A model generated the notes under the pieces. The model was given only the letters and a program-made list of their open reading frames with translations, was not told the DNA's origin and did not search any database. Position numbers and translations under genes: made by a program. A stretch of 64,000 bases of DNA from Phascolarctos cinereus (taxonomy: Eukaryota; Chordata; Mammalia; Diprotodontia; Phascolarctidae), in the NCBI RefSeq assembly GCF_002099425.1, contig NW_018344125.1, forward strand, positions 5,079,001-5,143,000. The letters run 5' to 3'. Position 1 is the first letter of the stretch; every line of letters begins with the position of its first letter. This document shows positions 21,056-31,574 of this stretch, piece after piece.

Positions 21056-21255
21056 CAGGAATCCTTAAGCTTTTTAAATGTTCTGTACCATCCCTTGGGC
21101 AGTCAGGTGAAGCCTATGGACCTTTCCTCCAAATGATGATTTTAAATACATAAAAGAAAATACATAGGATTACCAGGGAAACTGATCATATTGAAATATA
21201 GTGATCAAAATGTTAAAAAAAAAAGTTTACATACTTCAGAGTAAGAGTCCCAACT
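21055..21255 (-). mobile_element. H-family hAT-like MITE
   Basis: GGAATCCTTAAGCTTTTTAA, TACATAAAAGAAAATACATA and ATTGAAATATAGTGATCAAA correspond to the family in reverse. Confidence 0.65.
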
Positions 21256-21379
21256 CCAGCCCTCTTACAGTGATGAGCAAATTCACTGGGATTTTGTCTC
21301 AGTTATAAACATTGACTTTTACAATAAACCTTACAGCATTTTGCATCTTTAAAACCCCTTTAAGATGTAATATGTCCTT

Positions 21380-21505
21380 GGCTAATATGGAAATATGTTT
21401 TGCATGACTTAACATGTATAATCAATATCCTATTGTTTGCCTTATCAAAGGGTGGGGGAAGGAGGGAATTTAGAACTCAAAACTTTAAAAAATGTTTTAC
21501 ATGTG
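21380..21505 (+). mobile_element. L1 3' end fragment
   Basis: ATATGGAAATATGTTTTGCA, AACATGTATAATCAATATCC and GGTGGGGGAAGGAGGGAAT in sense orientation. Confidence 0.82.
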
Positions 21506-21509
21506 ATAT

Positions 21510-22440
21510 ATTGTTTTGTATATAATTTACATATAATTACATATACTTGTTTTACATGCAGTTTACATATGATTAACAAAATAGAGTATGTTCAAAAATA
21601 TTTTAAAGATGCAACATGCCTTCCTTTTGCTACAGTCACTTGTTTTACATGACTTGGCACTGAGTTCATGAGATTTTCACACCTTTGACTCATTCTTCAT
21701 CATGAAAACTCACTTTTGTCACCCTGAATATCAAGGGGACCTTTGATGAAGGTCTATTTGTCCACATCTAGCTCAAAGATTTTCAGTGGAGTTTAAATCT
21801 GATGGGTGCCCAGACTATGGAAGCATGTTTATCTCCATCTCATAAATATATTTCTTATTCTTTGATGGTGTCTGGCACAGTACAAGGTTGTATTTCAATA
21901 TTCCATCTCCATTTGGGAATTTCTGTAATTCTTGGACAATTTTCCCATCTCCAGTACACCTGGATTTCAGTAGGATATTTGGCAAATGTGCTGATAAGAC
22001 TATATCCATCACCTTTAAAACCCTGCCTTTTTTCTTCCTTAGATTGTTCACTCTTGCTTCTTCAGAATTTCATCTAAAGTAGACTTCCCTTTTAGATACC
22101 TTTTTGAGAGCTGCTCTCATAAAGACTAAAGTTCATAAAGGTTAGATTCCACCTTCTCCTTACCTACTACGAGCTCTAAGAAGAGGCGATCACTATCTTC
22201 CAAGGCCCCTGTCATTTAGCTTTGGCAACCTTTTTGTGGGTCAGAAACCAATAAATCATGAAATGATCAATTCAACTCACCCAGAAGAGTTCTGGATAGC
22301 AACCAACCAACCGATATAGGACAATATTTTTCTTTCTACGCTGGAGACATAGGCAATGGTGGCAAAGGGGAGGCAATATGGTTGTGATGAAACTACTTTA
22401 AATCTCTATTCAAAAACTTCAGGAAGTTTTCACAATCTTA
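21510..22440. other. No recognised feature
   Basis: AT-rich with short opposing open frames (21802-22082). I recognise no protein motif, splice context or repeat signature. Confidence 0.4.
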
Positions 22441-22645
22441 ATCACCAGAAAGGTTAGGGATAGAGTCTGGCCCTGTGGTTTCATTGGGATAGCACTGTAA
22501 TATTCCATGGTATTCATGTACCACCCATTCCCCAATTGATAGGCATCTACTTTATGACCAGTTCTTTGATACATAAGCACTGCTATAACTATTTTGTTGT
22601 TCATGGAGGGAATCCTTTTGGTGTGTCTTTTTAAATGTTTCATTG
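22440..22645 (-). mobile_element. L1 ORF2 C-terminal fragment
   Basis: The minus strand reads QLGNGWYMNTMEYYSAI, matching the L1 ORF2 'MEYYSAI' motif. DNA text ATTCCCCAATTGATAGGCAT agrees. Confidence 0.85.
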
Positions 22646-22699
22646 ATGTTATCTTTATTTTTCTTCTTCTCTTTTTTTTTTTGGTATCACTATTACTGC

Positions 22700-22855
22700 T
22701 GTCTCTACTTCCCCTCTCTATAACTCCCTATATATTATATCCTCCCTAGTACAATGTGAGTCTGTGGAGGGCAGATAGTGTATTGCTTTTCATTTTTATC
22801 TTCAGCACAATGTCTAGCACATAGCAGGTGCTTATTAAGTGTTTTTTGTGCTTGT
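22700..22855 (+). mobile_element. L2 LINE 3' end
   Basis: GTGGAGGGCAGATAGTGTAT then ATGTCTAGCACATAGCAGG and TGCTTATTAAGTG. Confidence 0.75.
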
Positions 22856-23154
22856 CATCAAAGGATCCACCTCTGTTCAATTCAGAGAGCCTTATCGGGG
22901 GAAAGCAGGACATTAGGTGATGCTGAGCCTTGAAAGACACTGATGGTTCTAAGATACCCAGGGGAGAAGGAAATGCATTCCAGGCATAGACACAGAGATG
23001 GGAGAATTCCAGGAACAGTTAGTAAGCTAATTTAGCTGGAAAAGAGTGCATGAAAGAGAGTCTTATATAATAAGTATGGAGAAGTAAGCTGGAGCTACTC
23101 TGTGAAGGGCTTCAGAAGCCAAACAGAAGGAGTTTGTATTTCATCCTAGATTAG

Positions 23155-23330
23155 AGGTCCATGAACTTATTTTAAAAATATTTTGATAATTGAATTTCCA
23201 TATGATTGGTTTTCTTTGTAATCCTCTATTTTATTTTATTTTATGTATTTGAAAATGAGAATATTAGAAGGGGTCCTTACGCTGCCCTGGGATGCCAAAA
23301 GGATATAGGATACAAAAAAATGGTTACGAA
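23155..23330 (+). mobile_element. H-family hAT-like MITE
   Basis: AGAGGTCCATGAACTTATTT, TGATTGGTTTTCTTTGTAAT, TTATTTTATGTATTTGAAAA and AAGGGGTCCTTACGC match the family interior. Termini are degraded. Confidence 0.75.
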
Positions 23331-23507
23331 ACTTGTTCTGGAGGCAATCTTAGGTGGAGCCACCTAAGATTTTCAAGTAAAGAGCAATATTGTCCAACCT
23401 GGGCTTTAGGACTATCCCTTTGGCCTCTGTTTGGAAGATGGGTTAAAGAAAGGAAAAACTGGAAGCAGGAAGATCAATTAGAAGGCTATTGTGGTGGTAA
23501 TGAACTA

Positions 23508-23828
23508 CAGTTTTTCCTTCCACATCTTAACTTTCCCCATTGCTGTTTCAATATATCTCGGGTCAGTATAAGAAATTATAAATGGGAATTGTTTGGGAGT
23601 TTTGTGGAAGCCGCAGATGATACACGAAGGCCAGCTGATGACACCGGAAAAAGTTTAGAAACTCAGAAATGCTTATACCCCAAATTTTATAGTACACTCC
23701 ATAAAAGAAAAAGAAAAAAATCAGACTTCTTCTCTGGTACAAAGGGAAGGACAAACAATTTTATGTGTATCTTCCAGATCTCGGAGGCACCATGCACTTA
23801 ACACCCCAAGATGTGGAAGGGATAACTG
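23508..23828 (-). mobile_element. Tigger-like MITE, copy 2
   Basis: TA|CAGTTTTTCCTTCCACATC at the left and GATGTGGAAGGGATAACTG|TA at the right: complete inverted repeats and TA target site. A 169-codon open frame crossing the left end (23292-23801) also runs through H and Y DNA and is not a gene. Confidence 0.92.
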
Positions 23829-24296
23829 TAGAATGGTGGTTGGGTCGATGGAGAGAAGATCCAAGAGATGTGGAAGCAGAATCAAGATTAGACAATTGAG
23901 AGAAGGTGAAGGGTAAGGGTTAAGAAAGAGCCAAGGATTAATCCAAGGTTACAAACCTGGGTGGTTGGAAAGATGACAATGCCCTCAGCATAGATAATTA
24001 CCCACTCCTACAAAATCACAGATTCTTAAATTATTAAAGGGTGTATGAAATTTACAGAGACTGGATGTATCCAAATTCAACCTTACAGCAGCTTTTACAA
24101 AATGCCTAGAAACAAGGTCTGAGAAATCAAAGAGAGCAACTGGAAAGTGGTAGGGGAGAGCTGTGTTGATATGGAACCTGGGAGGCATTTAAGTCCAGGG
24201 AATGGTATTCAGTGGAATTGTGGTGTTTTTATACCAAACATCCAAACAACCCTCACTGCTTTGTGTCCAGTGACTTAATTGGGGTGCCATTATTTT

Positions 24297-25935
24297 AAAA
24301 ATATTTTATTGATACATTTTGTTTTTTTACAACACTTTCATTTCCCAATATAATTCTCCCGACTCCTCTACACAGAGAGCTATCCCTCATAAAAAGAATA
24401 AAGAGGGGAAAAGCAGTTCAGCAAATCTAACTGCTCCATCAATCAAGTCTGATGGAGTGTTCCACATTCAGGGTCCTTTACCTCTGCAGAGAAGAGAGAG
24501 AGGTACGTTCTCATGTCTTTGGGACCAATCTTAGTAAAACTGAATTTTTTTTTGCTATTGTTCTTTCCATTTACACTGTTTTAGTAACTGCGTGTATTGT
24601 TTTCCTGGTTTTGCTAACTTCACTTTGCAACAATCAGTTTCGTTTTTCCCTGTTTCTCTGTCACCTTGCAGTCATCATTTCTTACAGCATTATAGTATCC
24701 CATTACATTCACGTGCAACAATGTGTTTCACTGTTGTTCAATCAAGGGACATCTCCTTTGTTTCCAATCTTTTGCTACCATAACAAGTGGATATTTTTCT
24801 GTCTTTGCCCTCCTTAGGGAATATGCCTAACAGAGGGATTTGGGGAACAAAGGGTATGAATAGTTTAACCACTTTATTAGCACAATTCCAAACTGCTTTG
24901 TAGGATGGTTAAAGTAGCTCTCCGTCTTTCCGTGATTCCTCCTATACTGACTTTTTTCAGCTTTTGTCATCTGTGCTAGTTTGTTGCTGGTGAGGCGAAG
25001 CCTCAGAGTTGCTTTGATTTATATTTCTAGTTATTAGTGATTTGGATCCGTCTTTCATATGGTTGCTAATAATTTGTAACTCTTTTTGTCCCTCTTCTTG
25101 GGCCACTTTCCAACAGGGGAATGGCTTTTGATGTTTCATATTTGTGTTACTTCCTAAATATCTTTGATATTGGGCCCTTATCAAGTACATTGGATACAGG
25201 CTTCCCCTACCCTCCTTCTCTTTCCTCACTCCCTCCTCCCATCCCCTGCTTTTCTTCTTATCCTAATTTTATTGATTTTGTTAATGCAAAGCCTTTTCAG
25301 TTTCACGAAATCAAAACGATTGATTTTGCCTCGTGTGATGGTTTCTATTGCTTGTTCGATGAAGAATTTTCTTTCTAGCCAGAGATATGAAAGGTACCTG
25401 ACCTGTTCTCTTCTAACTTTCTTATGGCTTGACTGTTAGTATTCAGCTCATGTATCTATTCTGAGCTTATTGTAGCATATGATGTAAGATATTGTTCTAA
25501 ATCTAATTTCTGCCAAATTGCTTTCTCATTTTCCCAGCAGTTTTTTACCAAATAGGGAGTCCTTACCCCCAAGCAATTTGTTTTCTGCCAAAGTGCTTTC
25601 CCATTTTCCTAGTAGTTTGTGTCAAACAGGGAGTCCTTACCTTATGTTCTCTGGCTTATCAAATGCTGGGATGTTGAGTTTAGTTGTCCCTGAGTCATCC
25701 TTATCTATTTCCTTCCTCCGGTTCACTTTTTAATTTTTAAACTAGTATCAAATTGTTGTAACGGTAAACTCCTTTATAACAGAATTTGAGGCCTGAAAGT
25801 GCTATTTCTCCTTCACTCCCACTTTAACTTCACTATTTCTCTTGAGATTCCAGAGATGTTGATCCTCCAAGTGAATTCTGTTATTATTTTGCCAAGCGCT
25901 ATAAAGTATCTCCTGGACAGTTTGGTAAAACAATA
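24297..25935 (-). mobile_element. L1 LINE, ORF2 C-terminal half, antisense
   Basis: The order of text follows the complement of the L1 ORF2 3' third: AGCATTATAGTATCCCATTA, TTTCCAATCTTTTGCTACCA, GGGGAATGGCTTTTGATG, CTCATTTTCCCAGCAG and GATCCTCCAAGTGAATTCTG. There are many stops, so it is long dead. An internal duplication lies at 25506-25643. Confidence 0.88.
25506..25643. repeat. Tandem duplication inside L1
   Basis: TTTCTGCCAAATTGCTTTCT...GGGAGTCCTTACC is followed by a second, diverged copy starting TTTTCTGCCAAAGTGCTTTC, with a period of about 76 bp. Confidence 0.85.
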
Positions 25936-25939
25936 GATA

Positions 25940-26540
25940 CCGAGTGTCATCATTAATAATTTTTCATAAACCCATCCTTATTCCTGTATTATTTTAAAGA
26001 GACCAGTATATTCTTAAGTGTATGACATGGTTAATTCAACAAACAGGTCTCAAATTCCTTATTTTTGCCCTGTGCTTGTAAAGATGAATGTTTTCCCCTG
26101 CCCTCACTGAGCTAATGATATCTTGGGCTCGATGGTTCTTTTTTATAAGGTTGCTACTCTAATTTTTTTTCTTTGAATTCCCACTGAAGGGCAATGTGCA
26201 AATAGTATTTCATATTCAGAAATCTATCAACACTGGAATCTGTCCATCTGCTTCTGCTATATCCACCCTTCAGAAAATAGCCTGATTTTCCCCCATGGCA
26301 AATTACAGAAAATGATACAGCCAGAGACAGAATTCGATCTGTAACTTGACATGCCTCTACCTCCTTTTTTGCTCAGGAGTAACAAAAGCAGTCATACAGA
26401 ACCATTTAATTTGGAACAGTGGGCTATATAGCAAAGACCTGCCAAATTTGAAAACCACACCAAAAAATTACCTTCCAATAAATTGGAGTTAGCCGCTTTA
26501 GGGTCTAGTGGCCTTTAGTAGGTGTCTGCAAACAGAAGGC
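25940..26540. other. No recognised feature
   Basis: AT-rich sequence. I see no gene and no repeat match. Confidence 0.4.
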
Positions 26541-26572
26541 CAGCAACAGTAGCAGCAGCAGCAGCAGCAGCA
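26541..26572. repeat. (CAG)n short array
   Basis: CAGCAACAGTAGCAGCAGC and further CAG units, about ten trinucleotides with two variants. Confidence 0.92.
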
Positions 26573-26606
26573 AGCAGATACAGTTTCCTATGGGAACATT
26601 CCCATA

Positions 26607-26925
26607 TTTACTTATTTGTTTATTCATTCAGTTTGTTTGTTTGTTTATTCATTCATGCACATATTTGTTTGTTTATGCATCCATTTATTTGTTCATCCAT
26701 TTATTTGTTTGTTTATTTACTTACTCATTTATTCATCCATCCATTCATTCATTTATTCGTTTGTTTATTTACTTATTTATTCATTTATTCATTCATTCAC
26801 ACATTCATTTATTCATTCATCCATTTATTTATTTGTTTGTTTATTTACTTATTTATTCATTTATTCATTCACTCATTCACTCATTCATTTATTCATTCAT
26901 TCCTTTGTTTGTTTGTTTGTTTATT
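26607..26925. repeat. Compound tetranucleotide array (TTTG/TTTA/TTCA)n
   Basis: About 320 bp of mixed TTTA, TTTG, TTCA and TCCA units. Because the period is 4 and no stop occurs in the units, all three plus-strand frames are open for over 100 codons. These are not genes. Confidence 0.97.
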
Positions 26926-27074
26926 GCTAAAAACCAATGTGTAGCTCTAAAATGCGGCCATGTCACAATTTCACAACAGCTGTATGATTATAGGGTCAGT
27001 GGGCAGGACAAAACTGCTTATTAAACTGCAAGTTTTCCTCCAAATATGGAACTATGGGTTTTCACATTTACTTT

Positions 27075-27205
27075 ATGGTACGTTATCCATTAATTTGTGA
27101 GATACTTGAGGGTAGGCACTGTCTTTTGCCTCTTTTTGTCTCCCCAGTGCTTGGCACAGTGCCTGGCATATAGTAGGTTCTTAATAAATGCTCATTGACT
27201 GATTG
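27075..27205 (+). mobile_element. L2 LINE 3' end
   Basis: TGAGATACTTGAGGGTAGGC, GTGCTTGGCACAGTGCCTGG and TTCTTAATAAATGCTCATTG. Confidence 0.9.
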
Positions 27206-27399
27206 ACTGCTAGGTGCCATACATGGTATAAGGGAGAAGGCATTGTCTTAGCATCTATTAGACCAAAGAGGAAAAAGGGTATTCTGGGTTCATGGGGGCA
27301 AAGACTAAGGAGAATGAATCCATAGGTGTGTTGGGGGAGGTGTTAATCCATGATGGGGACCTGAAAGACAATTGTAAGAATAGTGTTGGGGTAGTATGA

Positions 27400-27540
27400 A
27401 TGAATGAATGAAAAAGCATTTACCATTTACTATGTGCCAGGCACTGTGTTAAGTGGTGGGGATATTTTTTTTTAAAGAAAGAAAGTCCCTGCCCTCAGGG
27501 AGCTTATATTCTAATAAAAACAATAATGAAAAATAATTTA
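27400..27540 (+). mobile_element. Y repeat, start segment
   Basis: TTACTATGTGCCAGGCACTG, AAGTCCCTGCCCTCAGGGAG and CTTATATTCTAATAAAAACA. Confidence 0.8.
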
Positions 27541-27544
27541 ATTT

Positions 27545-27935
27545 GTAAAATAAATTTTATTTTTTCAATTAACAATTTTTTTTCTCTCACCTACCCCTCC
27601 ACTGGAAAAAAAGAAAAAGAAAAACCAAGTCCTCCTAATGAATGTGCATAGTCAAACAAAACAAATCACCTCACTGTCCATGTCCAAAATATTCAGGTCT
27701 CATTTTGCACCCTGAAACTATCCTCTCTCTGTCAGGAGGTGGGTAATGTGCTTCATCACTGAACCTCTGGAATCATAGTTAGTCATTGTGTTGATCAGCG
27801 TTCTTAAGTCTTTCAATACTGTTAGTCTTTGGGATGTTGCTATCCTTGCATGATGGTCTCCTGGTTCTGTTCACTTCATTGTACATCAGTTCATATAAGT
27901 CTTCCCAAGTTTCACTGACACCATCCCTGAAAATG
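27545..27935 (-). mobile_element. L1 3' end
   Basis: Antisense L1 3' UTR text, ending TCTCCTGGTTCTGTTCACTT and CAGTTCATATAAGTCTTCCC. The Tigger-like MITE follows within 10 bp. Confidence 0.82.
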
Positions 27936-27941
27936 CATTTA

Positions 27942-28273
27942 TAGTTATCCCTTTCACATCGTGACTTTCCCTGTTATGGTTTCGATATAGCACAGGTGGC
28001 CATAAGAAATTAAATGGGAATTTTGAGGGAGTTTCGCGGAACCTTAGATGACACAGAAAAAGTATTTTTACTTAACATTGACCTACATATAGCCTATGAC
28101 AAAATACTTAACCCAAAGTTTACAGTAAGGTACTGTAAACATCTCATGAAAGAAAAAGAAAAAAAATCAAACTTCTTCTCTGATATGAAGGGAGGGCCAA
28201 AAAATTATGCATGGGTTTTCCATATTATGGGGGCACTGCACCCCTAACTCCTGAGAAGTGGAAGGGATAACTG
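27942..28273 (-). mobile_element. Tigger-like MITE, copy 3
   Basis: TA|TAGTTATCCCTTTCACATC left, GAAGTGGAAGGGATAACTG|TA right. It shares AGAAAAAGAAAAAAATCA and a GACTTCTTCTCTG-like block with copy 2. Confidence 0.92.
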
Positions 28274-28274
28274 T

Positions 28275-29000
28275 ATTAATCACTTTATGCAAAGGGGCTG
28301 ATTTGGAAGCTTAAAGATGGCCAAAGCATGAGTTTATTGAGAGAGAATGGACTTAGCCAATGAGTGTTGGCTACATTCTCACTTGGAACTCAGATCTTAG
28401 GTTTGAAAGCAAAGAGTAAGATAATTAAGAAGTAAAAGAAAAAATAGTGTTTTACAAATTGGAAAAACATGGATATTCTTGTCTGTGAAAGAGAAAGAAT
28501 TAGGGAGAGAAACGCGTATAGCCAGAGAGATAGGGTAAGGAGCTTGGCCTACCCCTACTCCTGAAACAGGGCTGGACTTGAGCAAAGAACCTTAGGGGAG
28601 AATCTAACATGGGCCATGTTCTTTCCTCAGCTTGGCTGACTTAATGGCAAGCAGAGACTGAAGCTTCTTTCAGTGGCCTACTGGCCTGAAGGGGATAACA
28701 AGTACTTTCTGTCCTTTCTTTCTGGTCCTTTTTTTTTTTTTTTCAGTCTGGAAGGGGGCCCAAGGCCCAAGGCAAGGTATCTTGAGAGTGTGCCAAATTT
28801 CTTCTGGGCATGAAACTCTGCTGTCCACCAGAAAATGTGTCAACCTCAGTGTTTGTTATTCCTTACTTATTTGAGTGGAGAAGTTCTAAAACTTGTGAAA
28901 AGACCCATTAATTTCTAATTCTTCATTGCTTCATTGTTATTTCTTTAAAAAAACTCAAAGGATGGTTATTAGAAAAAAGTAGAAATCTAATCTAATTAGG
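28275..29000. other. No recognised feature
   Basis: Unique-looking sequence with a T-run near 28730. No gene or repeat recognised. Confidence 0.45.
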
Positions 29001-29002
29001 AT

Positions 29003-29185
29003 CTAATAATAGCTAACATTTATATAGCACCTTAATGCCCGATCACATTTGATAACAACCTTGTGAGGTAGGGTACTTTGATTACCATTTTACATATGAA
29101 GAAACTGAGGCTAAATGTAAGTGTCAGAATCAGGCCTTGAATTCAGTTCTCTCCCAACTCTAAGTCCAGACCTTTCCACTCTCCC
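29003..29185 (-). mobile_element. M-type SINE
   Basis: TCTAATAATAGCTAACATTT, CAACCTTGTGAGGTAGGGTA, TTACATATGAAGAAACTGAG: antisense M-type. Confidence 0.82.
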
Positions 29186-29267
29186 AGTCATCTTTGGTGT
29201 TAGAGAATGGACCAGGTAAATTACTGAAGGTAAGACTTAGTCTTTCGATGGTGGCTATACAACATAA

Positions 29268-29515
29268 GGGGCAGCTAGGTGGTGCAATGGATAGAGGGTC
29301 TGGAGTAAGGAAGATTCTTCTTTCTGAGTTCAAATCCAGCTTCAGACACTTACTAGCTGTGTGACCGTGGGCAAGTAGCTTCACCCTGTTTGCCTCAGTT
29401 TCCCCATCTGTAAAATGAGATGAAGAAAGAAATGGCAAACCACTCCAATATCTCTGCCAAGAAAACCCCAAATAGGGTCATGGAGAGTCGCACGTGATTG
29501 AAAACAACAACAACA
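29268..29515 (+). mobile_element. R-type SINE
   Basis: GGGGCAGCTAGGTGGTGCAA head, GAAATGGCAAACCACTCCAA middle, CATGGAGAGTCGCACGTGAT and (CAA)n tail. Confidence 0.94.
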
Positions 29516-29528
29516 TGCCATAAAGTTT

Positions 29529-29681
29529 TTTTGTTTTGTTTTGTTATGTGAGGCAATTGGGGTTAAGTGACTTGCCCAGGGTCACACAGCTAGTGAGTGT
29601 TATGTGTCTGAGGCCAGATTTGAACTTGGGTCCTCCTGACTCCAGGGCTGATGCTCTATCCACTGCACCACCTAGCTGCCC
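29529..29681 (-). mobile_element. W-type SINE with target duplication
   Basis: Directly follows the R-type SINE. CCATAAAGTTT is repeated on both sides. Confidence 0.95.
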
Positions 29682-29864
29682 CCATAAAGTTTAAATGATC
29701 AGAAACCCATGGGAAAATCTGATAAAGGTAGCTTTGTCCTTGATAAACTGGGAAGGGTTTGTAACATGGAAGGATTTGTCAGAGACACAGTGCTATACTG
29801 TGGGGTATTACTGCCTTAGTGCCAAGAGGTACCCAGGTTACTTGTTTCAGAAAATGGACAAAAA

Positions 29865-29974
29865 TGTAGTTTGGAATCAGAGGACCCACATTTAAATATC
29901 ACCCTGGCCACTTACTATATATGGATCGTGGGCAAGTAAGTCCCTTCACACCTCTGGGCCTCAGTTTCTCCACC
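29865..29974 (+). mobile_element. D-type SINE fragment
   Basis: TTTGGAATCAGAGGACCCAC, CGTGGGCAAGTAAGTCCCTT and GGGCCTCAGTTTCTCCACC, then an abrupt switch to the 31-nt segment at 29975. Confidence 0.72.
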
Positions 29975-30005
29975 TTGACCTACATATAGCCTATGACCAA
30001 ATACT
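29975..30005 (+). repeat. 31-nt segment shared with MITE copy 3
   Basis: TTGACCTACATATAGCCTAT plus 11 further bases match 28078-28108 at 30 of 31 positions. The other copy lies inside a Tigger-like MITE. Here it replaces the expected continuation of a SINE. Confidence 0.85.
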
Positions 30006-30139
30006 GAAAATAGATTCATTTTATATGACCCTGCTCATGCCAATATCTTTCATCTATTCCCTCAGTACTTTTAAGTGTGGTTTCTACACTTGGCAGGTGC
30101 TCATTGATTGATTGAGTATGTGTTTTGTACTTAGGAACA

Positions 30140-30410
30140 AAGACTTAAAGCTGAAGGCATCTTAAGGTCATCTAGTCCAATTCCCTTATTTTATTTTATT
30201 TTTTACAAATGAAGAAACTGAGGCTCACATGGGTGAAGTGAATAGCCCATGATCACTCATAGGATCACAGACTTGGACCTTGGAGGCCATCTAGTCTAAC
30301 CTCCTCATTTTACAGATGGTGAAACTGAGGCCCAGAGATGTTCAGTTACTCAAGGTCACACATAATAAGTGGCAGAGCTGAGATATGAACCTAGAACCTC
30401 TGACTCCAGA
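30140..30410 (-). mobile_element. Two consecutive D-type SINE copies
   Basis: 30140-30255 and 30258-30410 each contain 'catctagtcc(a/t)a' and 'gaaactgaggc(t/c)c'. The second also has GTGGCAGAGCTGAGATATGA. Confidence 0.78.
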
Positions 30411-30419
30411 CAAGCAAGC

Positions 30420-30515
30420 AATCAACAAGTATTTCTAGAGTGCCTACTATGTGCCAGGCACTGTGCTCATTACTGGGGATACAAGAACAAAGAATGAAGC
30501 AATCTCTGTTTGCAA
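30420..30515 (+). mobile_element. Y repeat, start segment
   Basis: GAGTGCCTACTATGTGCCAG, GCACTGTGCTCATTACTGGG, then ATACAAGAACAAAGAATGAA. Confidence 0.8.
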
Positions 30516-30689
30516 TCCAACATTCTTTCCACTGCTTTGTAAATACTCTCCAGTCTGTTCTATATGGTAAGATGTGCTGTCATGCCAAGTCAGGGCTTTT
30601 TAAAGTCAGAAGGTATAGTTTCAGGGCCTGGCTTTGCCAGGGGGGAATTGAATTGATGAGCTGAGTAGCTTGCTACTGATCTGATGCAG

Positions 30690-30872
30690 TTAATTTGACC
30701 ATGGGCAACTCACCTCCCCTATCTGATGCTCAGTTTTCTCATCTGTAAAATGGGGCTGATACCTGTAGAACTTACTTTACAGGGTTATTGCGAAGATGAA
30801 ATAAGATGAAGCATGTAAAAAGGCTTTGTAAACAACCAAGTGTCCTATAAATGTAAGGTATTATTATTCTCG
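30690..30872 (+). mobile_element. M-type SINE
   Basis: TCAGTTTTCTCATCTGTAAA, TTACAGGGTTATTGCGAAGA, TGTCCTATAAATGTAAGGTA then TTATTATT. Confidence 0.8.
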
Positions 30873-31184
30873 GCAAATGATGAAAGTTCCAAAAATCATG
30901 TTGAATGACCTCTGAGAGCTTTCAGAACTCTGGGCAGCCAACACATGCCAGACTGGTAATCCTTCTTCATATAGATTAATGCCCTGGGCATCTGCTCCTC
31001 TTCCTTGTTCTCACTTTTTCTCTAAAATGGTGCCAATTTAGAATAAGGCAAATTAATTTGGACAGTCACATAAATTCCTCCAAGTAACAATTAATTTTTA
31101 GTGGAAAAGAACAAGGTTAATATGTTTTTTTGACCTTCCCTTCCATCCTTTTTCATTTAAAAAAAAAGAGTTATGAACAACAAG

Positions 31185-31345
31185 GCATTAGAGACCATCT
31201 AATCCAACCTTTTCATTTTATAGGTGGAGAAACTGAGGCCCAGAGATGTGAAGGGACTTACTTGCCCATGATCCATATATAGTAAGTGGCCAGGGTGATA
31301 TTTAAATGTGGGTCCTCTGATTCCAAATCCCTTTCCTTCCCTCCA
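31185..31345 (-). mobile_element. D-type SINE
   Basis: TTAGAGACCATCTAATCCAA, GGAGAAACTGAGGCCCAGAG and GTGGGTCCTCTGATTCCAAA. Confidence 0.8.
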
Positions 31346-31449
31346 CACCTCCCACCCCATATTTATGGTTAGGCACTGCAGGGAACTTCCTAATCTTAAT
31401 GGGGCCAAGATCAACACCCTCAAATCTTTACCAGTACAAATGATCAATT

Positions 31450-31570
31450 TCAATAGGTCAACAAGATTTTATTAAGCACCCACGGTATTCCAAGCACTGT
31501 GCTAGGCACTGGGGACATAGAGAAAAGTGAAATAGTCTCAGTCCTCAAGGAATTTATGAGGCATTTGATA
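31450..31570 (+). mobile_element. Y repeat, start segment
   Basis: GATTTTATTAAGCACCCACG, CCAAGCACTGTGCTAGGCAC and CAGTCCTCAAGGAATTTATG. Confidence 0.75.
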
Positions 31571-31574
31571 AATG

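Larger units (their letters stand above)
22925..24190 (+). mobile_element. Long Y repeat split by H and Tigger-like elements
   Basis: CATTCCAGGCATAGACACAG, TGAAGGGCTTCAGAAGCCAA, AGATCAATTAGAAGGCTATT and GCCAAGGATTAATCCAAGG follow in family order. Breaks at 23155-23330 and 23508-23828 are younger insertions. The class of this repeat is unknown to me. Confidence 0.65.

Noticed and set aside
23292-23801. 169-codon plus-strand frame
   Set aside because: It crosses an H MITE, a Y repeat and a Tigger-like MITE, so it is a chance fusion of transposon pieces.
26522-27024. Three overlapping plus-strand frames of 104-144 codons
   Set aside because: A 4-bp repeat without stops keeps all three frames open. 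F/I/H/L-rich low-complexity output.
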